NCBI RefSeq assembly: GCF_001562415.1
Contig: NZ_LOEE01000028.1
Coordinates: forward strand, 1 to 64,000
DNA from: Thermotalea metallivorans
Lineage (GTDB): Bacteria > Bacillota > Clostridia > Peptostreptococcales > Thermotaleaceae
Direction of reading: 5' to 3'
Length of the DNA: 64,000 nucleotides
Shown piece after piece: positions 49,582 through 57,976 of the stretch (positions within the stretch are counted from its first letter, which is position 1; every line of letters begins with the position of its first letter). The notes beneath the pieces were generated by a model. It was not told the DNA's origin. It saw nothing but the letters and a program-made list of their open reading frames with translations, and searched no databases. The translations under genes and the position numbers were made by a program.

Positions 49582-49610
49582 ATTATATATGCATATTATA
49601 CTTTATGCAA
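49582..49610 (-). promoter_or_regulatory. Promoter of the ars operon
   Basis: Minus-strand TTGCAT (49610-49605), 17-base spacer, TATAAT (49587-49582). It lies directly upstream of the permease remnant, so the deletion has not removed the promoter. Confidence 0.65.
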
Positions 49611-49722
49611 CTGTTTTTAAAATGCAAGGGAAGAAAAGGATCTAGATCATTTCTGCCATGCACGAAAATAAAATTTTTCTTTAAGGGAAGGTCTATGGAA
49701 AACAAACTTCAATTTTAAAACC

Positions 49723-49751
49723 TTGATTTTAGGCTTACGATAGTATATAAT
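49723..49751 (+). promoter_or_regulatory. Promoter upstream of the fluoride riboswitch
   Basis: TTGATT (49723-49728), 17-base spacer, TATAAT (49746-49751), placing transcription start at the riboswitch 5' end. Confidence 0.8.
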
Positions 49752-49756
49752 TTATC

Positions 49757-49814
49757 CTAGGTGATGGAGCTCACCTTTAACTATTGCAAGGAAGGCAATT
49801 GATGGCTCCTGCTA
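49757..49814 (+). promoter_or_regulatory. Fluoride (crcB-type) riboswitch
   Basis: AGGTGATGGAGCTCACC, then TTTAACTATTGC, GCAAT and TGATGGCTCCTGC match the crcB/fluoride aptamer layout: GGnGATGGnGTTCnCC stem, the AAC bulge, a short hairpin, and the TGATGnCnCCTnC 3' end that forms the pseudoknot. A terminator follows directly at 49806-49846, sharing CTCCTGC with the aptamer. Confidence 0.92.
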
Positions 49815-49846
49815 TAACTTATTCTGTTATAGTAGGAGTCTTTTTA
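49806..49846 (+). terminator. Expression-platform terminator of the fluoride riboswitch
   Basis: CTCCTGCTATAAC / GTTATAGTAGGAG (one G-U pair) followed by TCTTTTTATTTT. Confidence 0.88.
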
Positions 49847-49974
49847 TTTTGCAAAACGGATGTGGAAGCATGTGTAAGAAGGGGGGATGAATCACATTGG
49901 GATAAAAGGATGTCCTATGGAGGAAATATAAATAAAGGTATAATGACATATGGGCTGCAGAAAGGATGGTAGCG

Positions 49975-51156
49975 ATGGCTTTTAGTTTAGGCTTGATTAT
50001 TATTTTAGGTCTATTGTTTCATAAAATTTTTGAGAAAATAAAGCTCCCTGGGCTTTTAGGAATGTTGATTTTAGGCATTCTTATGGGTCCTTATGGCATG
50101 AATTATATTAGCAGTGATATTTTAAGGATATCTTCTGATCTTAGGAAAATTGCCCTGATTGTCATTTTGCTTAGGGCAGGATTAGGAATAAAAAGAGAAA
50201 CCCTAAACAAAATTGGTATACCAGCTCTAAAAATGAGTTGCATACCAGGGTTATTTGAAGGACTCACCATTATGTTTGTGGCCAGTGCTTTTTTAGGAAT
50301 ATCAAAAATCGAAGCAGGAATGCTGGGTTTTATCATTGCGGCAGTTTCACCGGCAGTTATTGTTCCTCAGATGCTTGATTTAATTCATCGAAAAGTAGGT
50401 CAGCGAAAGGGTATTCCTACGTTAATTTTGGCAGGAGCTTCCATTGATGATGTATTTGCCATTACACTGTTTTCAACATTTTTAGGATTATATGGAGGGG
50501 AAAATCTGAATCTGGCGGTGAAAATTTTTGAAATTCCCGTATCTATTTTATTAGGAATCCTATTGGGAAGCATTCTTGGCGTCATGATGGTCATGCTATT
50601 TAAAAAATTTCATATACGGGATACCAAAAAAGCACTGATTTTGATTGGGACAGCTATCATTCTTACAACTTTGGAGGATGCGGCAAAAGATATTGTACCT
50701 TTCGCCAGTTTGTTGGGTGTAATGACGGTCGGGTTTGTGCTTCTTGAAAAATACCCCAATGTTGCCAACAGACTATCTGAAAAATTCAACAAAATCTGGG
50801 TATTTGCCGAGCTGTTACTGTTTGTATTGGTGGGGGCCCAGGTAAACGTCCATGTTGCTTTACAGTCAGGACTGATGGGTTTGTTAATTATTTTGATCGG
50901 GTTAGTTGGAAGAAGCCTCGGGGTCTTCGTTTCTGTTGGGAGAACAAATTTAACATGGAAAGAAAAATTATTTTGTGTGATTGCCTACGTGCCAAAAGCG
51001 ACGGTTCAGGCGGCGATTGGCGCCGTTCCTTTAGCAGCCGGTGTAAAATCAGGGGAAATGATATTGGCAATCGCCGTGCTGTCCATCATCGTTACAGCGC
51101 CTTTGGGTGCCATAGGAGTAAAAATAGCGGGAGAAAAATGGCTTAGCACTGATTGA
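49975..51156 (+). CDS. Cation/proton antiporter family protein under fluoride riboswitch control
   Basis: A 393-residue membrane protein with about 12 helices of the CPA-type sodium/hydrogen exchanger family: LPGLLGMLILGILMGPYGM, SPAVIVPQMLDLIHRKVG and the IPTLILAGASIDDVFAITLFSTF segment with the paired Asp (ASIDD) expected in the ion site. Fluoride riboswitches are known to precede antiporters of this kind as well as CrcB and ClC-F, so a role in fluoride resistance is likely, directly or by managing protons. ATG 49975 has better spacing from AAAGG than 49966. Confidence 0.85.
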   Translation: MAFSLGLIIILGLLFHKIFEKIKLPGLLGMLILGILMGPYGMNYISSDILRISSDLRKIALIVILLRAGLGIKRETLNKIGIPALKMSCIPGLFEGLTIMFVASAFLGISKIEAGMLGFIIAAVSPAVIVPQMLDLIHRKVGQRKGIPTLILAGASIDDVFAITLFSTFLGLYGGENLNLAVKIFEIPVSILLGILLGSILGVMMVMLFKKFHIRDTKKALILIGTAIILTTLEDAAKDIVPFASLLGVMTVGFVLLEKYPNVANRLSEKFNKIWVFAELLLFVLVGAQVNVHVALQSGLMGLLIILIGLVGRSLGVFVSVGRTNLTWKEKLFCVIAYVPKATVQAAIGAVPLAAGVKSGEMILAIAVLSIIVTAPLGAIGVKIAGEKWLSTD

Positions 51157-51396
51157 AAACAAATGGAAATGCAAAAACAAAAAAATAGATGCCTTACCAT
51201 GGCTCCGCTGAATGCATCATATGAACAAGCGGCAAGAACATTGTCAAGAATAGAAACGCATAAAAACAAAATACAAAGAATGATTATTCATGAAACTCCT
51301 TTTGAATCATTGATTTTTTTAAGAAAAAATGTTAATATCATAAATAAGTATGTTATTCTTTCAAGAATATAAGAAAAAGTGTTAGGAGTATTGCAA

Positions 51397-51759
51397 ATGA
51401 CAAAAGGGCAAATTGAAGCCAAAATCAGCGAAGCTGTAAGTAAATTTGAAATAGAATTTATGGGTAGAGGGCCAAAGCAGATCAAAACTTTTATTATACA
51501 GGATCTCATCATTATAAGGCTAAAGGGATTTCTTAGCCAGTCGGAACAAAAACTTGCTATCAATAGGGAGGGTGTAGAATTACTGAAAAAAGTAAGGACT
51601 ATGTTATTTGAAAATGCAAGGGAATATTTTGAAAAAATAATCCAGGAAGTGGTAGATGTAAGCATTATCAGCATCCATTCCGATGTGAGCACCCGAACAG
51701 GGGAAAAGGTAATCATAGTAACTGTTGCGGAGAATTTGGAAGAAAAATTGAATAGATAA
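51397..51759 (+). CDS. DUF2294 domain protein
   Basis: A 120-residue protein of the DUF2294 (Na-translocating decarboxylase-like) family: FMGRGPKQIKTFIIQDLIIIRLKGFLSQSEQKL and DVSTRTGEKVIIVTV segments. The function is unknown; homologues occur beside transporters in Firmicutes. TTAGGAG precedes the ATG at 51397. It is a single gene with a terminator at 51805-51849. Confidence 0.75.
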   Translation: MTKGQIEAKISEAVSKFEIEFMGRGPKQIKTFIIQDLIIIRLKGFLSQSEQKLAINREGVELLKKVRTMLFENAREYFEKIIQEVVDVSIISIHSDVSTRTGEKVIIVTVAENLEEKLNR

Positions 51760-51804
51760 TTTTGGAAGATTGAGCGAAGGGTTGACAAAAACCAGTCGCA
51801 AGAT

Positions 51805-51849
51805 AAGCCAATATTCTTTACTTGATAGTTTAAGAATATTGGCTTTTTT
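51805..51849 (+). terminator. Terminator of the DUF2294 gene
   Basis: AAGCCAATATTCTT / AAGAATATTGGCTT followed by TTTTT. Confidence 0.88.
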
Positions 51850-51967
51850 GATTGGATGAATAAATTTTCAAAAACTGCAAATAAGAATTAGGATGAATAA
51901 GAAAATAAGAAAAAAAGCTGCAAGGTTCAAAAAGATGATGTAATGATTGTAGTGAGGGAGGTAGAAT

Positions 51968-53197
51968 ATGAGAGAATCCAAAATTTTTGGGATGCCGCCA
52001 GAAAAGGGAAGATGGCTGTTCATTCCCTTAGGAATTATTATTTTTATTTGTTTGGGAACTGTATATTCGTGGAGTGTTTTCAGGACACCATTGGAAAGGT
52101 TATTTCATATAGGAGCAACCCAAAGCGGACTGCCCTACATGGTGTTTTTAGCATCCTACGCAACTTTGATGCCAATTGCGGGAGGATTTATAGAAAAGTA
52201 TGGGCCTAGGATGATGATCATTGCAGGAGGTTTGGCCGTTAGTATCGGATGGATCCTGTCAGGATATGCCTGGAATATTTATATCATGACAATTACCTAT
52301 GGTGTCATTGCCGGGGGCGGTGTGGGCATTGCCTATGGCGTCCCCATTGCAGTAATTTCGAAATGGTTTCCTGATAGAAAGGGACTGGCGGTGGGCCTCA
52401 TTTTACTGGGTTTTGGCATGTCTCCTTTTGTAACGGCGCCACTGGCCAAGTCGTTGATCGACAGTCACGGGTTGCTGCAAACCTTTCAAATTTTAGGGAT
52501 AGCATTTTTGATGATTATTTTCTTGCTGGCATTGCCTTTTCGATTTCCTACGGAAGCGTTGGGGATTGCAGATAGGAATCAAAGCAAAAACCGTATATCT
52601 TCGTTGGATTTGAATACAAAAAACATGCTCAAAACTTCAAATTTCTATGGCCTGTGGGCCTGCTATACCATAGGTACATTCATTGGGCTGATGGTTGTAG
52701 GAATCACGGGTGCTGTGGGAACGGAAATTATAAAATTGGATGGGAAAACTACAGCCTTGATGGTATCCGTATTTGCTGTATTCAATGGATTGGGACGGCC
52801 CTTGTTCGGTTGGATTACTGATAGGTTCTATCCCTTGAAAGCTGCTGTGATATCCTATACCATTATTATTTTTGCATCAGGTTTCATGCTGTGGGCAAGG
52901 GAAGGAACATTCCTGCTGTATGCAGTTTCTTTTTCTTTGCTTTGGCTAACCCTAGGGGGGTGGCTGGCTATCGCACCTACTGCCACTGCCATATTTTTTG
53001 GTTCCAAATACTACAGCAAAAATTATGGTTTTGTCTTTACTGCCTATGGGGCGGGAGCAATATTGGGGGTTTTGACCTCGGGAATATTGCGGGATCTGCT
53101 GGGGAGCTATATTTTTGTATTTTACCTCATGATTTTTCTTGCCCTATTGGGAATAACTACCGCAATGATTATGTTAAGAACCTATGGGAACGCATAA
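51968..53197 (+). CDS. OFA-family major facilitator (oxalate/formate antiporter-like)
   Basis: A 409-residue protein with 12 membrane helices of the MFS OFA family: FICLGTVYSWSVFRTPLE in helix 1, GFIEKYGPRMMIIAGGL (MFS motif A-like), AYGVPIAVISKWFPDRKGLAVGL, and FNGLGRPLFGWITDRFYPLKA between the halves. Members exchange organic anions such as oxalate and formate; the actual substrate is unknown. GTGAGGGAGGTAGAAT precedes the ATG. Monocistronic. Confidence 0.88.
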   Translation: MRESKIFGMPPEKGRWLFIPLGIIIFICLGTVYSWSVFRTPLERLFHIGATQSGLPYMVFLASYATLMPIAGGFIEKYGPRMMIIAGGLAVSIGWILSGYAWNIYIMTITYGVIAGGGVGIAYGVPIAVISKWFPDRKGLAVGLILLGFGMSPFVTAPLAKSLIDSHGLLQTFQILGIAFLMIIFLLALPFRFPTEALGIADRNQSKNRISSLDLNTKNMLKTSNFYGLWACYTIGTFIGLMVVGITGAVGTEIIKLDGKTTALMVSVFAVFNGLGRPLFGWITDRFYPLKAAVISYTIIIFASGFMLWAREGTFLLYAVSFSLLWLTLGGWLAIAPTATAIFFGSKYYSKNYGFVFTAYGAGAILGVLTSGILRDLLGSYIFVFYLMIFLALLGITTAMIMLRTYGNA

Positions 53198-53274
53198 AGA
53201 AATGTATTGGATTTTCCTTTGCCGCTGGATATGGTTCATGGCATCCCCGTAGAAAATATTTTTTAAACAACATA

Positions 53275-53303
53275 TTTCAAAGACATGGGTATTATAGTAT
53301 AAT
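53275..53303 (+). promoter_or_regulatory. Promoter of the mgtE transcript
   Basis: TTTCAA (53275-53280), 17-base spacer, TATAAT (53298-53303), followed by the M-box leader. Confidence 0.65.
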
Positions 53304-53339
53304 ACTTATATAGCCAAGAACTTTTCAAGTAAGATTGCT

Positions 53340-53508
53340 TTCAAAAGCAAAGATTTTGTTAGGTGAGGCTCCTGCAAAGATATATGCTGCTGCCCAGAAA
53401 AATCGAGAGATTCCAATGGGTCAACAGGAATAATCGCGAAGGTTATTTCTAATGTAGCTGACCAAAGGTCAAAGCTTTGCAGTGCTAAAGCTCAACAAGG
53501 AAGAAATA
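53340..53508 (+). promoter_or_regulatory. M-box (ykoK) magnesium riboswitch
   Basis: GTTAGGTGAGGCTCCTGCA, GCTGCTGCCCAGAAA, CCAATGGGTCAACAGGAATAA and GCAGTGCTAAAGCTCAACAAGG are the conserved M-box blocks in order. Mg2+ binding compacts the aptamer and lets the terminator at 53515-53540 form, lowering mgtE expression. Confidence 0.96.
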
Positions 53509-53514
53509 TTATTT

Positions 53515-53540
53515 TCTCTACTGTTGAGTAGAGATTTTTT
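53515..53540 (+). terminator. M-box expression-platform terminator
   Basis: TCTCTACT / AGTAGAGA hairpin followed by TTTTTT. Confidence 0.85.
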
Positions 53541-53571
53541 ATTCTTATTCTTTATGGGAAAGGTGGTGGTG

Positions 53572-53667
53572 ATGATGGATTCGAGTCCTTTACCGGATAG
53601 TAGAAGCAAATATGGTAAACAATATTGCAAGAGCCATACTCACCACTGGAAGTACTGGCTCTTCTGA
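53572..53667 (+). CDS. Possible 31-residue leader peptide before mgtE
   Basis: Between the M-box terminator and mgtE an ATG with AAAGGTGG upstream opens a 31-codon frame (MMDSSPLPDSRSKYGKQYCK then SHTHHWKYWLF) ending 15 bases before mgtE. A near-perfect inverted repeat AAGAGCCA...TGGCTCTT covers its last codons, just before the mgtE ribosome site. It could be a leader peptide adding translational control, or a chance ORF. Confidence 0.35.
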   Translation: MMDSSPLPDSRSKYGKQYCKSHTHHWKYWLF

Positions 53668-53682
53668 AGAGGAGGGGTCAAA

Positions 53683-55017
53683 ATGAAAGAAAGAATCATT
53701 GCATTTATGAATGAAAAAAGATTTAAAGAAGTAAGAAGTGAAATACTACAATTAAATTCGGTCAATGTAGCAGATATTCTGGAAGAATTGGATACCAATG
53801 AAGCTGTGATTTTATTCAGAATGCTGCCGAAAGATATGGCTGTGGAAGTATTTTCTTATTTATCCAATGAGCAGCAAAGAAATATTATTGATTCTATTAC
53901 GGATAAAGAAATTAAACACATCATGGATGAATTGTTCTTTGACGATATGATTGACTTCATCGAAGAAATGCCTGCCAATATCGTAAAGAAAATTCTCAAA
54001 AATACAAAGGAAGAAGAGAGGGTCTTGATCAACCAGTTTTTAAACTATCCGGAGAATTCCGCCGGAAGTCTCATGACCATTGAGTATGTGGATTTACGGA
54101 AGGATATGACCGTAAGGCAAGCCATCGATCATATCAAAGAAACGGGCATTGAAAAGGAAACCATTTATACCTGTTATGTGACCGATGCCAACAGGAAACT
54201 GGAAGGAATTGTATCTCTACGTAAGCTGGTCATAACCCCTGATGAAAAGAATATTGAGGAAATTATGAATAAGAACGTGGTCTATGTCCATACCCATGAT
54301 GACCAGGAAGTGGTTGCCCATCTATTTAAAAAATATGACCTTATTGCCATACCTGTATTAGATAAAGAAGAAAGACTTACAGGGATCATTACCATTGATG
54401 ATATTGTGGATGTCATTGAACAAGAAAATACAGAAGACTTTCAAAAAATGGCCGGGATGGAACCTTCCGAGATTGAATATCTGGATGCCAATTTTCTTAC
54501 CCTAGCAAAAAATAGGATTACCTGGCTGCTGATTCTAATGATTTCAGCCACTTTTACAGGAAGAATCATACAAAAATTCGAAGATGTTCTGCAATCGGTA
54601 GTGGTTTTGGCGGCTTTTATACCCATGCTGATGGATACCGGCGGAAATGCCGGCGCCCAGTCCTCTACTTTGATCATCAGAGGTTTGGCCTTGGGAGAAA
54701 TCAAAACGAAAGATTTTTTTAGGGTAATAGTAAAAGAATTGATAGTGAGTACTGTGGTAGGCATTGCTTTGGCAGGCATTAATTTTGTCAGAATCTATTA
54801 TATAGAGAAAATCGATTTGAAAATATCTATTACTGTAACAGGAACACTGTTCCTGACGGTTGTGCTGGCAAAGGTAGTGGGGGGAGTTCTGCCCATCGTT
54901 GCAAGAAAATGCAAACTAGACCCTGCCATTATGGCAAGTCCTTTGATTACGACCATTGTGGATGCAGTGGCTCTTGTTGTCTATTTTTCATTTGCTTCTT
55001 GGATTTTAGGAATATAG
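53683..55017 (+). CDS. mgtE: Magnesium transporter MgtE
   Basis: A 444-residue Mg2+ channel. N-terminal helical superfamily domain (residues 1-130, VNVADILEELDTNEAVILFRMLP), two CBS domains (about 130-250) that sense intracellular Mg2+, connecting helix, and a five-helix pore with the signature PMLMDTGGNAGAQSSTLIIRGLALGEI, whose Asp lines the pore. AAGAGGAGGGG precedes the ATG. Controlled by the M-box upstream. Confidence 0.96.
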   Translation: MKERIIAFMNEKRFKEVRSEILQLNSVNVADILEELDTNEAVILFRMLPKDMAVEVFSYLSNEQQRNIIDSITDKEIKHIMDELFFDDMIDFIEEMPANIVKKILKNTKEEERVLINQFLNYPENSAGSLMTIEYVDLRKDMTVRQAIDHIKETGIEKETIYTCYVTDANRKLEGIVSLRKLVITPDEKNIEEIMNKNVVYVHTHDDQEVVAHLFKKYDLIAIPVLDKEERLTGIITIDDIVDVIEQENTEDFQKMAGMEPSEIEYLDANFLTLAKNRITWLLILMISATFTGRIIQKFEDVLQSVVVLAAFIPMLMDTGGNAGAQSSTLIIRGLALGEIKTKDFFRVIVKELIVSTVVGIALAGINFVRIYYIEKIDLKISITVTGTLFLTVVLAKVVGGVLPIVARKCKLDPAIMASPLITTIVDAVALVVYFSFASWILGI

Positions 55018-55064
55018 ACTTTCTGCTGTCTTGGAGTCCTTATGCTTGAGTAAAAGGAAAAGAA

Positions 55065-55104
55065 GACTCCTGTCTGCTTTCATGGAAACAGACAGGAGTT
55101 TTTT
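55065..55104. terminator. Terminator between mgtE and arsM
   Basis: ACTCCTGTCTG / CAGACAGGAGT with inner TTTC/GAAA pairs, followed by TTTTTT; probably serves both convergent genes. Confidence 0.88.
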
Positions 55105-55110
55105 CATGAC

Positions 55111-55932
55111 TTACTTCAATGCTTTGATATATGCACCGGCAAAGGCGCCGTCAAGCAATTCCAGATCCGTAGGGCTGCAAATATCCTCCAAGCTTCGATT
55201 TTTTTGCCTTGCAATATCTTCTATGACCTTTGTTGTATAAACATGGACCGGTTCGATGGTAATATTTTTAAATCCAACTTTCTGTAAAATATTTCGATAA
55301 GTTTCAACTTCTAAGGTGCCGGCAATACAACCAACCCACAATTCTGCGTTCTTCCTGATTTCAGCAGGAACTTCTTTGAGGGTTACAATATCTGCTATGG
55401 CGAGCCTGCCTCCCGCCTTTAAAACTCTGTAGGCTTCCGATAAGGCCTTTTCCTTGTTTTCGGACAAGTTAATCACACAATTTGACAAGATGACGTCTAA
55501 ACTGCCATCAGCTAAGGGAATGTCTTCGATATAACCTTTGATGAATTCCACATTGGTGACACCCATCTGTTCTTTATTCTTATTTGCTAGTTCCAGCATT
55601 TCATCGGTCATATCCAGGCCATACACTTTCCCTGTGGGGCCTACATATTTGGAAGCTACGAGGACATCAATGCCGCCACCGCTTCCAAGATCTAAAACAA
55701 TCTCACCCTCTTTCAAATCAGCAAATAAAACAGGATCGGCACAGCCTAGGGATGCGGCTATGGCTTCTTTGGGCAAATCTTTTAGGTTTTTTGCATCATA
55801 AATGGAGAGAGTGCTGATTTCATCACCACAACAGGAGGAACTGCAGCAGCAAGAACCTTTCTCTTCTTCTTTTACCTGTTTGGCAATGGTCCCATAGTAA
55901 CTTCTTACTTTTTCCTTAACATCTGATGACAT
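55111..55932 (-). CDS. arsM: Arsenite S-adenosylmethionine methyltransferase
   Basis: Methylates As(III) with SAM. It has 273 residues. The SAM site is LDLGSGGGIDVLVAS. Cysteines expected for arsenite binding are in LGCADPV, SNCVINLS and VGCIAGTL, with an N-terminal CCCSSSCCG patch typical of anaerobe ArsM. AAAGGAGATTTTTT precedes the ATG at 55932. It is cotranscribed with the MarR-type regulator 17 bases upstream. It may detoxify or, in anaerobes, produce trivalent methylarsenicals with antibiotic action. Confidence 0.93.
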   Translation of the reverse strand: MSSDVKEKVRSYYGTIAKQVKEEEKGSCCCSSSCCGDEISTLSIYDAKNLKDLPKEAIAASLGCADPVLFADLKEGEIVLDLGSGGGIDVLVASKYVGPTGKVYGLDMTDEMLELANKNKEQMGVTNVEFIKGYIEDIPLADGSLDVILSNCVINLSENKEKALSEAYRVLKAGGRLAIADIVTLKEVPAEIRKNAELWVGCIAGTLEVETYRNILQKVGFKNITIEPVHVYTTKVIEDIARQKNRSLEDICSPTDLELLDGAFAGAYIKALK

Positions 55933-55949
55933 AAAAAATCTCCTTTCTT

Positions 55950-56393
55950 TTAACAACATTTATTTTTTTTGATGGCATCAATCAGCAATCGAAGGCTTTC
56001 CATGACCTGATCTCTTTTGCTTTCATCTATGGCTTGAAGAACCCCATGAAAATATGCCTCCATGCTTTCTTCAATGGTCTGAAAAATTTTTTTCCCCTCT
56101 TCCGTCAGTTGAATCTGAATATACCGACGATCAGATTCATCCATCTTTCGTTCCAACAGGTTTGCATTGACAAGGTTGTTGACAGTTCTGCTCATGGTAC
56201 TGCTGTCCAAATTCAATAATTCTGCCAGCTCATTCAAGGATATGGTTTTTGCTTTTCCTACCTCCACTAGGGCGTGACATTGCCCTAGGGTTATACCACA
56301 GCAGGAGGCTTCATCCTTTTCCAGAATGCCAAGACTCCTTATCAATACTTTTACAAGCTCTCTCAGTTGCTGTGCATGATTGTTATAATTCAT
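55950..56393 (-). CDS. MarR-family regulator with vicinal cysteines, possible arsenic sensor
   Basis: A 147-residue winged-helix regulator (ISLNELAELLNLDSSTMSRTVNNLVNANLLERKMDESDRRYIQI). It has a Cys pair in DEASCCGITLGQC and a second pair at the very C-terminus (KKNKCC). These could bind As(III) or a methylated arsenical in a dimer. It lies directly upstream of arsM, so arsM is probably under its control. The start ATG at 56393 follows GAGGTGATCAGTC. A promoter (TTGCAA, 18 bases, TACAAT) overlaps a TTGTATATTGCAA near-palindrome at about 56432-56444. Confidence 0.85.
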   Translation of the reverse strand: MNYNNHAQQLRELVKVLIRSLGILEKDEASCCGITLGQCHALVEVGKAKTISLNELAELLNLDSSTMSRTVNNLVNANLLERKMDESDRRYIQIQLTEEGKKIFQTIEESMEAYFHGVLQAIDESKRDQVMESLRLLIDAIKKNKCC

Positions 56394-56483
56394 GACTGAT
56401 CACCTCAATATAATTGTAACATGAATTAGTTGTATATTGCAATCATCTTTAAATTGTATATCAACAAGGACACACGATTTCTT

Positions 56484-56512
56484 TTGACGAATAGGAAGAA
56501 TGGATTTATAAT
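56484..56512 (+). promoter_or_regulatory. Promoter of the potassium uptake operon
   Basis: TTGACG (56484-56489), 17-base spacer, TATAAT (56507-56512). No c-di-AMP or other riboswitch was recognised between it and the gene. Confidence 0.8.
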
Positions 56513-56617
56513 AAAAATGACAAAAAAAGTACAATGGGAACAGGATGGAAGGGCAAAAAAACATAAGATCAAGAGATTTGGGGATAATGAATAGCGTAAG
56601 AATGTAAAGGATGGGAG

Positions 56618-57961
56618 ATGGTTACAATCGACGGAAAATTAAATCCGGCACAGATATTGGTTCTGGGTTTTGCAGCGGTCATTTTGATAGGGGCGATGTT
56701 GCTGACCTTGCCGATTGCTTCAAAAAGCGGAGAAAGCATAGGGTTTATCGATGCCCTTTTTACAGCCACTTCTGCCGTGTGTGTAACAGGTTTGGTTGTC
56801 GTTGATACGGGTACCTATTGGAGTGGTTTCGGACAGGTTGTGATTACGCTGCTGATTCAGATCGGGGGTCTGGGGTTCATGACCATGGCCACCCTTGTTG
56901 CCTTAATTTTTGGGAAGAAAATTACCTTGAGAGAAAGACTGGTGATGCAGGAAGCGCTGAACCAATTTAATATACAGGGCATTGTCAGACTAACCCAGTA
57001 CATATTGATTACAACCTTCATCATAGAGGGAATCGGTGCAATCCTTCTATCAATCAAATTTATCCCCATATATGGTTTATGGAAAGGGATTGCCTACAGT
57101 ATCTTCCATTCTATTTCTGCTTTTTGTAATGCGGGTTTTGATTTAATCGGTGATTTTAAAAGCTTAACTCCTTTTGTAAAGGACCCGCTGGTGAATATTG
57201 TAGTTTGTGTTTTAATTGTATCGGGAGGACTGGGATACTCGGTAGTGTTAGAGATTCTTCAGAAAAGGAGCTTCAGGCGGTTTTCGCTCCATACCAAATT
57301 GGTATTGCTCATTACAGGTATCCTAGCGGTTATGGGATTTATCGTAATTTTAGCCCTGGAATACAATAATGCTGACACAATGGGCGGTCTTCCTTTCAAA
57401 GGAAAACTGCTGTCTGCCATGTTTCATTCCATTACACCCAGAACAGCAGGCTTCAATACCCTGCCTACGGATAAGCTGACCATGGCATCCATATTCTTTA
57501 CGATTGTATTGATGTTTATCGGGGGTTCACCAGCGGGAACAGCCGGCGGCGTAAAAACCACGACGGCCGGGGTGTTGCTGTGGACGATTATTTCTGAGAT
57601 CAGAGGAAAAACGGATACAGAAATTTTTCATAGAAGAATTCCAAGGGAAATCGTCAGCCGGTGTTTGGCCATTGTAGGCATCGCAGGAGCTTTGGTGGTG
57701 ATGGTTACCATGCTCTTGACGATTACGGAAAAGGGCCATAGCTTTTTAGAAATATTTTTCGAAACTACTTCCGCCTTTGGAACCGTAGGTCTGTCCCTGG
57801 GGATAACGCCAAAGTTGACACCCATAGGCAGAATCATTCTATCGTTAACGATGTTTGCGGGGAGAGTAGGACCTCTGACAGTGGCACTGGCATTGGCAAG
57901 TCAACAGCAGAAAAACAAAGGCGCCTATAAATATCCGGAAGAAAAAGTAATTGTAGGCTAG
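56618..57961 (+). CDS. Potassium uptake membrane subunit (KtrB/TrkH family)
   Basis: A 447-residue membrane protein with four pore-loop repeats: TSAVCVTGLVVVD, SISAFCNAGFDL, SITPRTAGFNTL and TTSAFGTVGLSLG, each with the selectivity-filter Gly. The intramembrane Gly/Ser-rich loop GGSPAGTAGGVKTTT gates the pore. With the soluble subunit downstream it forms a K+ channel-like uptake system, driven by Na+ or membrane potential. ATG at 56618 follows AAGGATGGGAG. Confidence 0.94.
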   Translation: MVTIDGKLNPAQILVLGFAAVILIGAMLLTLPIASKSGESIGFIDALFTATSAVCVTGLVVVDTGTYWSGFGQVVITLLIQIGGLGFMTMATLVALIFGKKITLRERLVMQEALNQFNIQGIVRLTQYILITTFIIEGIGAILLSIKFIPIYGLWKGIAYSIFHSISAFCNAGFDLIGDFKSLTPFVKDPLVNIVVCVLIVSGGLGYSVVLEILQKRSFRRFSLHTKLVLLITGILAVMGFIVILALEYNNADTMGGLPFKGKLLSAMFHSITPRTAGFNTLPTDKLTMASIFFTIVLMFIGGSPAGTAGGVKTTTAGVLLWTIISEIRGKTDTEIFHRRIPREIVSRCLAIVGIAGALVVMVTMLLTITEKGHSFLEIFFETTSAFGTVGLSLGITPKLTPIGRIILSLTMFAGRVGPLTVALALASQQQKNKGAYKYPEEKVIVG

Positions 57962-57976
57962 AAAGGGGAAAGAAGG

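Noticed and set aside
49784-49972. 62-codon ORF on the plus strand
   Set aside because: It starts inside the fluoride riboswitch and runs through its terminator; no ribosome site and no family.
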